40,044 nucleotides of DNA from a virus: the IMG/VR virus record IMGVR_UViG_3300023179_000233, positions 1 through 40,044 of that record. One strand, written 5' to 3'. The notes beneath the pieces were generated by a model. It saw only the letters and a list, made by a program, of their open reading frames with translations. It had not been told where the DNA came from and ran no database searches. Made by a program: the position numbers and the translations under genes. This document shows positions 21,430 through 28,913 of this stretch, piece by piece; the first letter of the stretch is position 1, and each line of letters opens with the position of its first letter.

Positions 21430-22338
21430 ATGGCTATTTCACGCGCACAACTACTGAAAGAGCTTCTCCCCGGCCTGAACGCATTGTTCGGCTTGGAGTA
21501 TGCTCGCTATGGCGAAGAGCACAAGGAAATCTACGAAACCGAGACTTCCGAGCGTTCGTTTGAAGAGGAAACCAAACTGTCAGGCTTCTCCGCCGCTCCG
21601 GTGAAGAACGAAGGCAGTGCGATGGCCTATGACAACGCGCAAGAAGCTTGGACCGCTCGTTACGTCCATGAGACTATCGCTCTGGGGTTCTCGCTGACCG
21701 AAGAGGCTATCGAGGACAACCTGTACGACAGTCTTGCTAATCGCTACACCAAGGCTCTTGCTCGCGGTATGGCATATACCAAGCAGACCAAGGCTGCTGC
21801 AGTTCTTAACAACGGCTTCAATACTGCCTATACCGGTGGTGATGGCGTCGCTTTGTTCTCGACAGCACATCCTCTGATCTCTGGTGGCACCAACAGCAAC
21901 ACGCCCGCAGTTGCGGCTGACCTTTCTGAAACATCGTTGGAAGCAGCGGTTATTCAGATTGCAGCGTGGACTGATGAACGTGGTCTGTTGATTGCAGCTC
22001 GTCCGAAGAAGTTGATTATCCCGTCTGCATTGCAGTTCGTTGCAACCCGTATCCTGGAAACAGAATTGCGTGTTGACACGGCAGACAACACAATCAACGC
22101 CTTGAAGAATAATGGTTCGATCCCAGAGGGTTACACCATTAACCACTTCTTGACCGATACGGACGCATGGTTCCTTACGACTGACGTACCCAACGGTATG
22201 AAGCACTTTGTCCGCGCCCCGATGACACAGGGAATGGATGGAGACTTCGACACCGGAAACGTTCGTTATAAGGCCCGTGAGCGTTATTCTTTTGGCTGGT
22301 CTGATCCGCTTGGGATGTTCGGTTCGCCCGGAGCCTAA
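21430..22338 (+). CDS. Major capsid protein (Mu gpT-like, HK97 fold)
   Basis: A 302-residue protein. It has features of the Mu-like major head subunit: an N-terminal helix, then Y-E-T-E-T-S-E-R-S-F-E-E-E, the E-loop region, G-F-S-L-T-E-E-A-I-E-D-N-L-Y near residue 95, G-V-A-L-F-S-T-A-H-P near 140 and P-K-K-L-I-I-P near 195. AAGGGG lies ahead of the ATG. Codon use is more GC-rich and uniform than in its neighbours, as expected for the most highly expressed virion protein. A terminator follows at once. Confidence 0.93.
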   Translation: MAISRAQLLKELLPGLNALFGLEYARYGEEHKEIYETETSERSFEEETKLSGFSAAPVKNEGSAMAYDNAQEAWTARYVHETIALGFSLTEEAIEDNLYDSLANRYTKALARGMAYTKQTKAAAVLNNGFNTAYTGGDGVALFSTAHPLISGGTNSNTPAVAADLSETSLEAAVIQIAAWTDERGLLIAARPKKLIIPSALQFVATRILETELRVDTADNTINALKNNGSIPEGYTINHFLTDTDAWFLTTDVPNGMKHFVRAPMTQGMDGDFDTGNVRYKARERYSFGWSDPLGMFGSPGA

Positions 22339-22347
22339 TGGCGCACG

Positions 22348-22373
22348 AAAAGGGGGTTGCAAAACCCCCTTTT
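22348..22373 (+). terminator. Rho-independent terminator after the capsid gene
   Basis: AAAAGGGGGTT, loop GCAA, AACCCCCTTTT. It lies 10 bases after the capsid stop codon. Confidence 0.9.
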
Positions 22374-22384
22374 CTATTTATAAT
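22357..22384 (+). promoter_or_regulatory. Promoter overlapping the capsid terminator
   Basis: TTGCAA (covering the terminator loop), 16 bases, then a perfect TATAAT at 22379. It would restart transcription for the tail block. Confidence 0.6.
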
Positions 22385-22393
22385 AGAATTATT

Positions 22394-22452
22394 CCGGGGT
22401 TAGCCCGGTGTATTAGACAGTCCCGGCTGACGACATGCAGACTAATACACCG
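22394..22452 (+). ncRNA. Structured 5' leader (candidate cis-regulatory RNA)
   Basis: Just downstream of the TATAAT promoter. A small hairpin CCGGG-GTTAG-CCCGG (22394-22408) overlaps the start of an 11-base stem CGGTGTATTAG / CTAATACACCG (22406-22416 with 22442-22452) that encloses 25 bases, within which CAG and CTG can pair. The two stems are partly exclusive. The coding start is 20 bases after the stem. No known riboswitch class recognised. Confidence 0.55.
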
Positions 22453-22472
22453 ATATCGCATGTGAGGATCTA

Positions 22473-22880
22473 ATGGCAAATACAACCTTTAGCGGCCCAG
22501 TCACTTCAGACAACGGGTTCGTAGGTAATATCACGGGCAACATTACAGGTAATGTAACGGGCAACGTAACGGGTAACATTACTGGCGACGTTTTTGCGTC
22601 GGTTCAAAGTTTAAGCGGTGCTGGGGCGGTTAACCTCACCGATATGTTTACCTCCCTTACCACCACAGGTGCTGCTCAAGCTTTAACTTTAGCTAACGGG
22701 ACTGTTGGGCAACTTAAAATTATTACCCATACGGTAGATGGTGGCTCTGCTATTCTTACTCCTACAACGGCCCTTGGTTTTACAACCATGACATTTACTA
22801 ATGCTGGCGACACCATTACACTGGTATATACATCAGCAGGATGGGCTATCGTCGGTAACAGAGGCGGTACTGTAGCCTAA
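22473..22880 (+). CDS. Virion structural protein with N-terminal GN(I/V)TG repeats
   Basis: A 135-residue protein. Residues 18-39 are five tandem G-N-I-T or G-N-V-T tetrads ending in G-D-V, likely a beta-solenoid-like stalk; the rest is a beta-rich Thr/Ala/Gly domain. No membrane segment. GAGGAT precedes the ATG, with the structured leader before it. Compact beta proteins of this sort are common fibre, decoration or spike components in uncultured phages. Confidence 0.68.
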   Translation: MANTTFSGPVTSDNGFVGNITGNITGNVTGNVTGNITGDVFASVQSLSGAGAVNLTDMFTSLTTTGAAQALTLANGTVGQLKIITHTVDGGSAILTPTTALGFTTMTFTNAGDTITLVYTSAGWAIVGNRGGTVA

Positions 22881-22893
22881 TTAGGAGTACAGC

Positions 22894-23175
22894 ATGGCTA
22901 TGCAATATGATGTTTCTGCGGCGCATACAGAAGCTACAGGCACGCTAATTAACTCACGGACTCGCGTGAAAGGGTATCACTGCATATCAGGTGGTACTGC
23001 TGGCGATGTAATTTTTCGTGATGGCGGATCAGGCGGCACCACACTTTTACAGTTTAATATTGGGACAGGCACACAGCCAGTCACAATGTTAATTCCTGGC
23101 GAAGGAATTTTGTTTAGTACTAACGTTCACGTAACGCTTCCTGCAACAGCAAAAATCACGGTGTTTTATGGCTAA
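22894..23175 (+). CDS. Small beta-rich structural protein
   Basis: A 93-residue protein starting M-A-M-Q-Y-D-V-S-A-A-H, with G-D-V-I-F-R-D-G-G-S-G-G and a final A-K-I-T-V-F-Y-G strand. All-beta pattern, in the structural block, AGGAG before the ATG. Function not recognised; small virion component is likely. Confidence 0.68.
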   Translation: MAMQYDVSAAHTEATGTLINSRTRVKGYHCISGGTAGDVIFRDGGSGGTTLLQFNIGTGTQPVTMLIPGEGILFSTNVHVTLPATAKITVFYG

Positions 23176-23422
23176 GTCTCCGGCATGGCAAAGGAAAGAA
23201 GGCAAAAACCCAAAAGGTGGCCTTAACGCAAAAGGCCGTGCTTCTTATAACGCAGCCAACCCAGGCAAACCTGGGTTAAAAGCGCCGCAACCTGAAGGCG
23301 GTCCACGCAAGAAGTCATTCTGCGCCAGGATGGAAGGCATGAAAAAGAAACTTACGTCATCTAAAACGGCTAATGATCCTAATAGCCGGATAAATAAATC
23401 CTTAAGAGCATGGAAGTGTTAA
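23168..23422 (+). CDS. Small basic protein, conserved phage family (DUF6321-like)
   Basis: An 84-residue Lys-rich protein with G-K-N-P-K-G-G-L-N-A-K-G-R-A-S-Y-N and K-S-F-C-A-R-M-E-G-M-K-K-K-L-T-S, ending S-R-I-N-K-S-L-R-A-W-K-C. These blocks form a well-conserved family in aquatic phages; I believe it is DUF6321, but the number is uncertain. Overlaps the previous gene by 8 bases. Possibly DNA- or virion-associated. Confidence 0.82.
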   Translation: MAKSPAWQRKEGKNPKGGLNAKGRASYNAANPGKPGLKAPQPEGGPRKKSFCARMEGMKKKLTSSKTANDPNSRINKSLRAWKC

Positions 23423-23671
23423 ATGGACCCGATGATTATTTGGAATCTCATTACTTCTGTTCTGGTGGGGCTTGTCATGTTTATGCTCAAAAATTCTCAT
23501 GATGAACAACAGCGTATCCAGATTCTGCTAAATAAAACCCGTGAGGAAATAGCCCGTGATTTCATTACTCGCGCAGAAGTGCGTCAAGACCTTGAAAAAA
23601 TTATGGAACGATTTGATGCAGGCTTTGAAAGGCTTGAGTCTAAGATTGACGCGCTTGCTAAGAAGGGGTAA
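23423..23671 (+). CDS. Single-pass membrane protein with coiled coil
   Basis: An 82-residue protein with one N-terminal transmembrane helix (I-I-W-N-L-I-T-S-V-L-V-G-L-V-M-F-M-L) and a charged coiled coil from about 30 to 80. It begins on the base after the previous stop. Similar small phage proteins occur near lysis or virion genes; role unknown. Confidence 0.75.
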   Translation: MDPMIIWNLITSVLVGLVMFMLKNSHDEQQRIQILLNKTREEIARDFITRAEVRQDLEKIMERFDAGFERLESKIDALAKKG

Positions 23672-23673
23672 AG

Positions 23674-23967
23674 ATGCCAGCAGTCAGTGAGAAGCAAAGA
23701 AGGTTTATGGAAGCTGTAGCACATAACCCAAAGTTTGCAAAAAAAGTTGATGTCCCTCAATCCGTTGGAAAGGAATTTACGATGAAAAAGATGAACATGG
23801 GCGGTATGTCCGAGTCCAAAATGGGCGCTGTGAAAACTGCCGCTCCTAGCCGTGATGGTGTTGCTATGAAGGGTAAAACCAAAGGCACCATGATTACGAT
23901 GGCCGGTAACAAAGGCATGAAAAAGGGCGGTAAGGTCAAGAAAATGGCCTACGGCGGTAAGTGCTGA
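23674..23967 (+). CDS. Small basic protein (DUF3008-like N-terminus, KGGK tail)
   Basis: A 97-residue protein. N-terminus P-A-V-S-E-K-Q-R-R-F-M-E-A-V-A-H-N-P resembles the DUF3008-type motif of small bacterial and phage proteins. The second half is a Lys/Gly/Met-rich tail with M-K-K-G-G-K-V-K-K-M-A-Y-G-G-K-C. AAGGGG precedes the ATG. Basic tail suggests interaction with DNA or acidic virion surface; unproven. Confidence 0.72.
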   Translation: MPAVSEKQRRFMEAVAHNPKFAKKVDVPQSVGKEFTMKKMNMGGMSESKMGAVKTAAPSRDGVAMKGKTKGTMITMAGNKGMKKGGKVKKMAYGGKC

Positions 23968-23968
23968 G

Positions 23969-24361
23969 ATGATGGCTTCACGCGGCATGGGGGCCATACG
24001 TGCCTCCAAAATGCCTAAACCCGTAACTAAATCGCGTCGGGATGATACTGACTTTACGATGTTTGCTAAGGGCGGTATGTCGCGGGTAAAAGCTGCGGGA
24101 CCATTTATTAAGGGCGACAAGTACATGAAGTTCTCAGAAAAAGGAGAACCGATTGGTATGGAACCCATAAAGAAAATGAAGTCAGGTGGCGAGTCCCGTG
24201 TAAACGAAGCTGGTAACTACACCAAGCCTGGAATGCGTAAATCGTTATTCAACAGCATTAAAGCTGGGGGTAAGGGTGGTGCGCCGGGACAATGGTCAGC
24301 CCGTAAAGCTCAAATGCTTGCCTTGAAGTACAAGCAGAAGGGCGGGGGTTACCGCGATTGA
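23969..24361 (+). CDS. Basic protein with DUF5872-like domain
   Basis: A 130-residue protein. The N-terminal half carries K-G-G-M-S-R-V-K-A-A-G; the C-terminus has K-P-G-M-R-K-S-L-F-N-S-I-K, then G-K-G-G-A-P-G-Q-W-S-A-R-K-A-Q-M and K-Q-K-G-G-G-Y-R-D. This last block is a very conserved domain in aquatic phages, DUF5872-like as far as I recall. Two adjacent ATGs (23969, 23972). Function unknown. Confidence 0.8.
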   Translation: MMASRGMGAIRASKMPKPVTKSRRDDTDFTMFAKGGMSRVKAAGPFIKGDKYMKFSEKGEPIGMEPIKKMKSGGESRVNEAGNYTKPGMRKSLFNSIKAGGKGGAPGQWSARKAQMLALKYKQKGGGYRD

Positions 24362-24603
24362 AAGCGCCGCAGCAGTCCTTAAAAAATTGGACTGACCAGA
24401 AATGGAGGACCAAGAGTGGCAAACCTAGCACACAGGGTTCAAAAGCAACTGGCGAACGGTATCTCCCATCGGCGGCAATCAATTCTCTTACACCTGCAGA
24501 ATACGCTGCGACAACAAGAGCTAAACGCGCTGGAAAACGTGCGGGTAAACAATTTGTTAAGCAACCAAAAGGTATTGCTGCTAAAACTGCGAGGTTTCGA
24601 TAA
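24358..24603 (+). CDS. Conserved small basic phage protein, TTG start
   Basis: An 81-residue protein with S-L-K-N-W-T-D-Q-K-W-R-T-K-S-G-K-P-S-T-Q-G-S and R-Y-L-P-S-A-A-I-N-S-L, then Y-A-A-T-T-R-A-K-R, a signature found in marine and freshwater phages. The start is TTG at 24358, overlapping the previous TGA; a GGGCGGGGG run is upstream. No in-frame ATG exists before the conserved part, so TTG is required. Confidence 0.78.
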   Translation: MKAPQQSLKNWTDQKWRTKSGKPSTQGSKATGERYLPSAAINSLTPAEYAATTRAKRAGKRAGKQFVKQPKGIAAKTARFR

Positions 24604-24860
24604 TGGCTAAATCATTTCCTGATCTTAACGACGACGGTAAAGTAACCAAGGCTGACGTACTAAAAGGTCGTGGTGTAGAAGGTTTTAAAAATGGTAAATT
24701 TATTCAAGCTGCTATTAAAAAACCTGGAGCACTACGCGAACAGCTTGGTATCAAAGGCAAAAAGCCAATTCCTGCAAAAATGCTTGATAGGGCTACAAAA
24801 GCTCCGGGTAAGCTAGGCCAAAGGGCTAGGCTTGCTAAGACGCTTAGAGGGATGAAGTGA
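24603..24860 (+). CDS. Basic protein with EF-hand-like loop
   Basis: An 85-residue protein. Residues 7-18, D-L-N-D-D-G-K-V-T-K-A-D, form a canonical dockerin/EF-hand calcium loop (D7, N9, D11, D18). The rest contains I-K-K-P-G-A-L-R-E-Q-L-G and K-L-G-Q-R-A-R-L-A-K-T-L, a common small module of phage and bacterial proteins. TAATG overlap with the previous gene. Calcium binding is inferred; the module's role is unknown. Confidence 0.8.
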   Translation: MAKSFPDLNDDGKVTKADVLKGRGVEGFKNGKFIQAAIKKPGALREQLGIKGKKPIPAKMLDRATKAPGKLGQRARLAKTLRGMK

Positions 24861-25567
24861 CCACTACTTCAGGTACAACAGCCTTTAATCTCGATCTAAA
24901 CGAGATTATTGAAGAGGCTTACGAGCGATGTGGAATAGAGGTGCGTACTGGATACGAGCACCGTACGGCCCGTCGCTCAATGAACTTGATGTTTACCGAG
25001 TGGGCTAATCGAGGCATTAACCTGTGGACGATTGAGCAAGGGCAAATTGCTTTAACTACAGGCACTATTACATACAACTTACCTGTTGATACCGTTGACC
25101 TAATTGAGCAAATAATTCGTACCCAGACGGGTATTCCTCAGACAGACATCAATATCAGTCGTATTTCGGTTGATACATACGCTACGATCCCCAATAAAAA
25201 CGCTCAAGGTAGGCCAATTCAGGTCTGGATTAATAGGCAGTCAGGGGTACTGACGCCTACTGGAATTGCATATCCAACGATTAATGTTTGGCCTTGTCCA
25301 GATCAAGATAACTACTACACCTTTGTCTACTGGCGACTACGCCGCATGCAGGACGCTGGTGGCGGTGCAAATATCCAAGACGTACCGTTTAGATTTATCA
25401 ATTGTTTGGCTGCTGGGTTGGCGTACTACATCTCTATGAAGATTCCAGAAGCAGCTCAACGTATACCTCTATTAAAGCAGATTTACGACGAGCAGTTGCA
25501 GCTTGCGCTTGATGAAGATCGTGAAAAAGCTCCGTTGCGTTTAGCCCCAAGACAGTTGTTCTTCTAA
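24857..25567 (+). CDS. Head-tail adaptor/connector protein candidate 1
   Basis: A 236-residue soluble protein with L-D-L-N-E-I-I-E-E-A-Y-E-R-C-G near residue 11 and N-L-M-F-T-E-W-A-N-R-G-I-N-L-W-T near 43, matching tail-completion or adaptor proteins of podovirus-like environmental phages (P22 gp4 is a functional analogue). Later segments are beta-rich, with a C-terminal helix. GTG start overlaps the upstream TGA. It probably sits under the portal ring. Confidence 0.72.
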   Translation: MTTTSGTTAFNLDLNEIIEEAYERCGIEVRTGYEHRTARRSMNLMFTEWANRGINLWTIEQGQIALTTGTITYNLPVDTVDLIEQIIRTQTGIPQTDINISRISVDTYATIPNKNAQGRPIQVWINRQSGVLTPTGIAYPTINVWPCPDQDNYYTFVYWRLRRMQDAGGGANIQDVPFRFINCLAAGLAYYISMKIPEAAQRIPLLKQIYDEQLQLALDEDREKAPLRLAPRQLFF

Positions 25568-25568
25568 C

Positions 25569-25991
25569 ATGCCTAATCGGTTCGCATCAGGTAAATATGC
25601 TATATCGCAGTGCGATAGATGTGGCTTTCGGTATAAACTGAAGGAACTACGTGGGCTTGTCATTAAGACTAAAAACGTCAATATTCTTGTCTGTAATAAT
25701 TGTTGGGAACCCGATCAACCGCAGTTGCAGTTAGGTATGTATCCTGTGGACGATCCACAGGCTTTGCGTAATCCCCGCCCTGACACAACATATCGAGTAG
25801 CTGGTTTAAATGGGTTGCAGATTAATACATCTTCGACTCAATTAGGTAGCGGAGATCCCTCTGGTGGTAGTAGAATTATACAGTGGGGATGGGCACCCGT
25901 AGGCGGGGCGAGAGCTTACGATACGGGCATAACACCTAATAATCTTGTGCTTGGTATCACGCTAGGCACTGTTACTGTAAATGTCACATAG
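25569..25991 (+). CDS. Zinc-ribbon virion protein (putative)
   Basis: A 140-residue protein. Two pairs, C-D-R-C near 15 and C-N-N-C-W-E near 42, make a zinc ribbon, followed by D-D-P-Q-A-L-R-N-P-R-P-D and a beta-rich tail. This combination is widespread in uncultured aquatic phages between adaptor genes. Starts 1 base after the previous stop. Function unknown. Confidence 0.75.
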   Translation: MPNRFASGKYAISQCDRCGFRYKLKELRGLVIKTKNVNILVCNNCWEPDQPQLQLGMYPVDDPQALRNPRPDTTYRVAGLNGLQINTSSTQLGSGDPSGGSRIIQWGWAPVGGARAYDTGITPNNLVLGITLGTVTVNVT

Positions 25992-26000
25992 GAGTTTGTG

Positions 26001-26207
26001 ATGGATAAGAAAGACTTAGCACAAGACAAGAAAACCGCAGCTACGGCTGTGCATAAGCACGAGAAGCATATGCATCCTGGCAAAGCACTTACTAAAATGC
26101 GTAAGGGCGGTAAAACCAACCTCGAAATGAAGAAGTTGGGGCGTAATCTTGCCAAAGTTGCTAATCAGAAATCGCCTTCTTTTAAGTACAAGATGGGGGC
26201 AAAATAA
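26001..26207 (+). CDS. Small His/Lys-rich basic protein
   Basis: A 68-residue protein with V-H-K-H-E-K-H-M-H-P-G-K and R-K-G-G-K-T-N-L-E-M-K-K-L-G-R-N. ATG at 26001, six bases from AGGAG, is chosen over GTG 25998. The His cluster could bind metal. One of several K/G/M-rich proteins here; family recurrent in phages, no function. Confidence 0.74.
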   Translation: MDKKDLAQDKKTAATAVHKHEKHMHPGKALTKMRKGGKTNLEMKKLGRNLAKVANQKSPSFKYKMGAK

Positions 26208-26473
26208 TGGCTAAGTTCAGTAAAAAGTTGATGGGTAAGGAAGTAGGCCAAGCGCCTGTATACGCTGAACCACACACGATGGACGGTAAAGCTGGCACAG
26301 ATATTAGTAAGTCTGGATATTTGGGCGGTAATCGTCTGAAAGCTTCTGACGTTAACATGTCGGTTGGGAATATCCAACGGTTTAACTACCCTGAGCCAAA
26401 AACTACCGGTACTAAAATGCGCGGTACAGGGGCGGCTACCAAAGGTCTAATGTCTAGGGGTCCGATGGCGTGA
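26207..26473 (+). CDS. Small basic Gly/Lys/Met-rich protein
   Basis: An 88-residue protein of the same kind, with A-G-T-D-I-S-K-S-G and G-T-K-M-R-G-T-G-A-A-T-K-G near the C-terminus. TAATG overlap with its upstream neighbour and GTGA overlap with the next. No function known. Confidence 0.72.
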   Translation: MAKFSKKLMGKEVGQAPVYAEPHTMDGKAGTDISKSGYLGGNRLKASDVNMSVGNIQRFNYPEPKTTGTKMRGTGAATKGLMSRGPMA

Positions 26474-27159
26474 ATTACGCTACCCTTTTTAAGACGATTC
26501 AAGGTTATTTAGAAAATGACTTTCCGGCATTTGTCGGAGTAGATTCGTCTGGGTCGGGTACAGCTTCATTTACTGCTAAGCAACAAATTGATACGTTTAT
26601 CACACAAGCGGAAAAACGTATCTACAACTCGGTGCAGTTCCCTCAATTTAGAAAGAACCAGACAGGATCTATGACGGGTAGCAATAAGTATCTTGCTATG
26701 CCTGATGATTTTTTGGCGGTTTATGAGTTAGCGTTAACCAACCCGACCACAAGCGAGTATGAGTATTTACTCAACAAAGACGTTAGTTATATACGGGCGG
26801 CGTATCCTAACCCTTCTACTACTGGCGTACCTAAGTATTACGCGCTTTTTGACGAGAATACGTTAATTCTTGGACCTACTCCAACGTCGAGCTACGCTGT
26901 AGAACTACATTATTTTTACTACCCACAGTCGATTACAGTGGCCGCATCCGGCACTACTTGGCTGTGCGATAACTTCGATATGGCCGTGCTGTATGGTGCG
27001 TTGATAGAAGGTTATACCTTTATGAAGGGTGAGGCGGATGTCATTGCTATCTACTCCAAGCGTTACGAAGAAGCCATGATCCTTGCTAAACGTCTTGGCG
27101 ATGGTATGGACCGCCGTGATGCCTACAGGTCTGGTCAAGTCAGGATGTCGGTGAACTAA
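26470..27159 (+). CDS. Head-tail adaptor candidate 2 (gp4-like)
   Basis: A 229-residue protein with F-I-T-Q-A-E-K-R-I-Y-N-S-V-Q-F-P near residue 46, L-A-M-P-D-D-F-L-A-V near 75 and L-C-D-N-F-D-M-A-V-L-Y-G-A-L near 172. These match the phage adaptor family (P22 gp4 or podovirus tail-tubular-A-like) that extends the portal. GTG start at 26470 overlaps the upstream TGA. Confidence 0.78.
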   Translation: MNYATLFKTIQGYLENDFPAFVGVDSSGSGTASFTAKQQIDTFITQAEKRIYNSVQFPQFRKNQTGSMTGSNKYLAMPDDFLAVYELALTNPTTSEYEYLLNKDVSYIRAAYPNPSTTGVPKYYALFDENTLILGPTPTSSYAVELHYFYYPQSITVAASGTTWLCDNFDMAVLYGALIEGYTFMKGEADVIAIYSKRYEEAMILAKRLGDGMDRRDAYRSGQVRMSVN

Positions 27160-27587
27160 TGGCTTTTACTGGCAACTACACATGTAACTCCTTCAAGCAA
27201 CAACTGTTTGAAGGAGATTTTGATTTTTCGTTGACTACTGCACAGACTTTTAAGATAGCTCTGTACACCAATGATGCCACACTTGACCAGACTACGACGG
27301 CTTATACGAGTACAGGAGAGGTTGTGGCTACGGGTTATTCGGCTGGTGGCGAACTTATCACCCCTTCACTTGCTTTTGATAGTACCAACGGCGTTACTTA
27401 TGTTGACTTTACTAATGCTTCTTGGTCTGGTGCTTTCACTGCTCGCGGAGCTTTGATCTATAAAGTTGGTAGCGGCAATCCAGCAATTTGTGTTCTTGAT
27501 TTCGGTTCAGACAAAACTTCAACGACTACGTTTGTGGTTGAATTTCCCCCTAATACCAGCACTGGCGCATTAATAAGGCTTGCTTGA
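27159..27587 (+). CDS. Beta-rich virion protein (tail region)
   Basis: A 142-residue beta protein (S-F-K-Q-Q-L-F-E-G, T-F-K-I-A-L-Y-T, G-A-L-I-Y-K-V-G). It belongs to the same general type as the 28455 product: both have 'FK(I/M)AL(Y/F)' near the N-terminus and a long beta domain. Likely a tail or fibre-base component. TAATG overlap upstream. Confidence 0.72.
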   Translation: MAFTGNYTCNSFKQQLFEGDFDFSLTTAQTFKIALYTNDATLDQTTTAYTSTGEVVATGYSAGGELITPSLAFDSTNGVTYVDFTNASWSGAFTARGALIYKVGSGNPAICVLDFGSDKTSTTTFVVEFPPNTSTGALIRLA

Positions 27588-28453
27588 TGTTTACTTCTTT
27601 TCATTCCGACCCGCCGACAGTTGTAATCGCCCCTATTCCACCCAAAGATGAAGAAACTTGGGTAGCTGCTGAAGAAGTGGAGATGGAAGGGTCTTTAAAC
27701 ATAGACCTAGAAACACTTAAAAACAACGTTTCACACAATATCAGGCTGGGGTTTCAGCAGATTACGCCTCATCCGACTAATGAAACAGAAGTCATGATTG
27801 TTGGGGGCGGACCCTCACTTGCCGAACATATCGGCACCATCAAACAGCTTCGGCAGCAGGGCGTAAAACTTATCACGTTAAACAATGCGTATCAGTACTG
27901 TATTGACCACGGTCTTTTACCTTCTGCTTATTTTATGGTTGATGGGCGTGAGTTCAACAAACGCTTTTTAACGGCAATTATCCCGACTTGTAAATACTTT
28001 TTATCCTCTCAATGCCATCCATCTGTGTTTGAGGATATGCCCAAAGAACAGACTTATATCTGGCATACAGGTGCAGAAGAAATTCAAGAACTTCTAGCAA
28101 CCGAGTACAAAAACTGGTATGCTGTTCCAGGCGGTTCTACAGCATTGCTAAGAGCCATACCTATGTTTAGAATGCTAGGGTTTAAACGGTTTTACATCTT
28201 TGGGTGTGATTCCTGTTTAGAAGACGGTAAGCATCACGCTTACGCGCAAGCAGAAAACGACGGTCTTCCAGTTGTGCCTGTAAAAGTCGGTGAAAAGATT
28301 TTTTACTGCCACCCTTGGATGGTCTCGCAAGCTAGAGAATTTATTGATTTAATTAAATGCATGGGTGATGTCATGGAGCTTCAAATCTATGGCGGGTTAC
28401 TTCATCAGATTCTAGTCACTGGGGCGTCAAACGCTGATATTAAGGAGTATTGA
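27587..28453 (+). CDS. DUF115-like (MptE/glycosyltransferase-like) protein
   Basis: A 288-residue protein. It has V-G-G-G-P-S-L near residue 73, then L-I-T-L-N-N-A-Y-Q-Y near 100, Y-F-M-V-D-G-R near 118, and a late A-V-P-G-G-S-T-A-L-L-R-A and F-Y-I-F-G-C-D. DUF115 proteins (6-hydroxymethylpterin diphosphokinase MptE-like, and the flagellin-modifying MAF type) share the G-G-G-P-S-L nucleotide site. A role in modifying sugars of virion or host, or nucleotide chemistry, is possible; substrate unknown. ATG at 27587 overlaps the upstream TGA (TGATG). Confidence 0.78.
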   Translation: MFTSFHSDPPTVVIAPIPPKDEETWVAAEEVEMEGSLNIDLETLKNNVSHNIRLGFQQITPHPTNETEVMIVGGGPSLAEHIGTIKQLRQQGVKLITLNNAYQYCIDHGLLPSAYFMVDGREFNKRFLTAIIPTCKYFLSSQCHPSVFEDMPKEQTYIWHTGAEEIQELLATEYKNWYAVPGGSTALLRAIPMFRMLGFKRFYIFGCDSCLEDGKHHAYAQAENDGLPVVPVKVGEKIFYCHPWMVSQAREFIDLIKCMGDVMELQIYGGLLHQILVTGASNADIKEY

Positions 28454-28454
28454 A

Positions 28455-28901
28455 ATGGCCGCTTCCGCATGGCAACTTTATAATGACGCTAAACGATACC
28501 TTGGTAACGGTACGATTCAGCTTGGCGTTAACAACTTTAAGATGGCACTTTTTAGAAGTGCTAGTAATACATCAACATTTACGTTGAGTACTTTTGCTTC
28601 ATTAACTAATGAGATTTCCGCGACTGGCGGGTACGTTTCTGGTGGTAAGGCACTTGTACCGGCAACGGGGCAGTGGACCACCGGTGCTTCTGCTAAGCAA
28701 ATGAAGTTCACTTACTCTACAGTAGGTTTAACTTTTACGGCTTCTGGCGCTCCCTTGACAAACGTTAAATACGCAGTAATTTATAATTCCGCAGGTAAAC
28801 TTCTTTGTTTCTGCCAGCTTTCTTCTTCGCAGTTCACGGTATCTTCTCCAAATACGTTGACGGTGCTGCCTGCTGCAACGGGTGTGTTTACTCTTACCTA
28901 A
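28455..28901 (+). CDS. Beta-rich virion protein, related to the 27159 product
   Basis: A 148-residue Thr/Ser-rich beta protein with F-K-M-A-L-F-R-S-A-S-N near 28 and V-K-Y-A-V-I-Y-N near 103. Same layout as 27159-27587, probably an ancient paralogue. AAGGAG precedes the ATG. Likely tail/fibre-associated. Confidence 0.72.
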   Translation: MAASAWQLYNDAKRYLGNGTIQLGVNNFKMALFRSASNTSTFTLSTFASLTNEISATGGYVSGGKALVPATGQWTTGASAKQMKFTYSTVGLTFTASGAPLTNVKYAVIYNSAGKLLCFCQLSSSQFTVSSPNTLTVLPAATGVFTLT

Positions 28902-28913
28902 TAAGGTGTCGCT

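Noticed and set aside
21580-22362. 260-codon antisense frame over the capsid gene
   Set aside because: It is a shadow of the codon-biased capsid gene; its translation is Cys/Arg-rich and resembles no protein.
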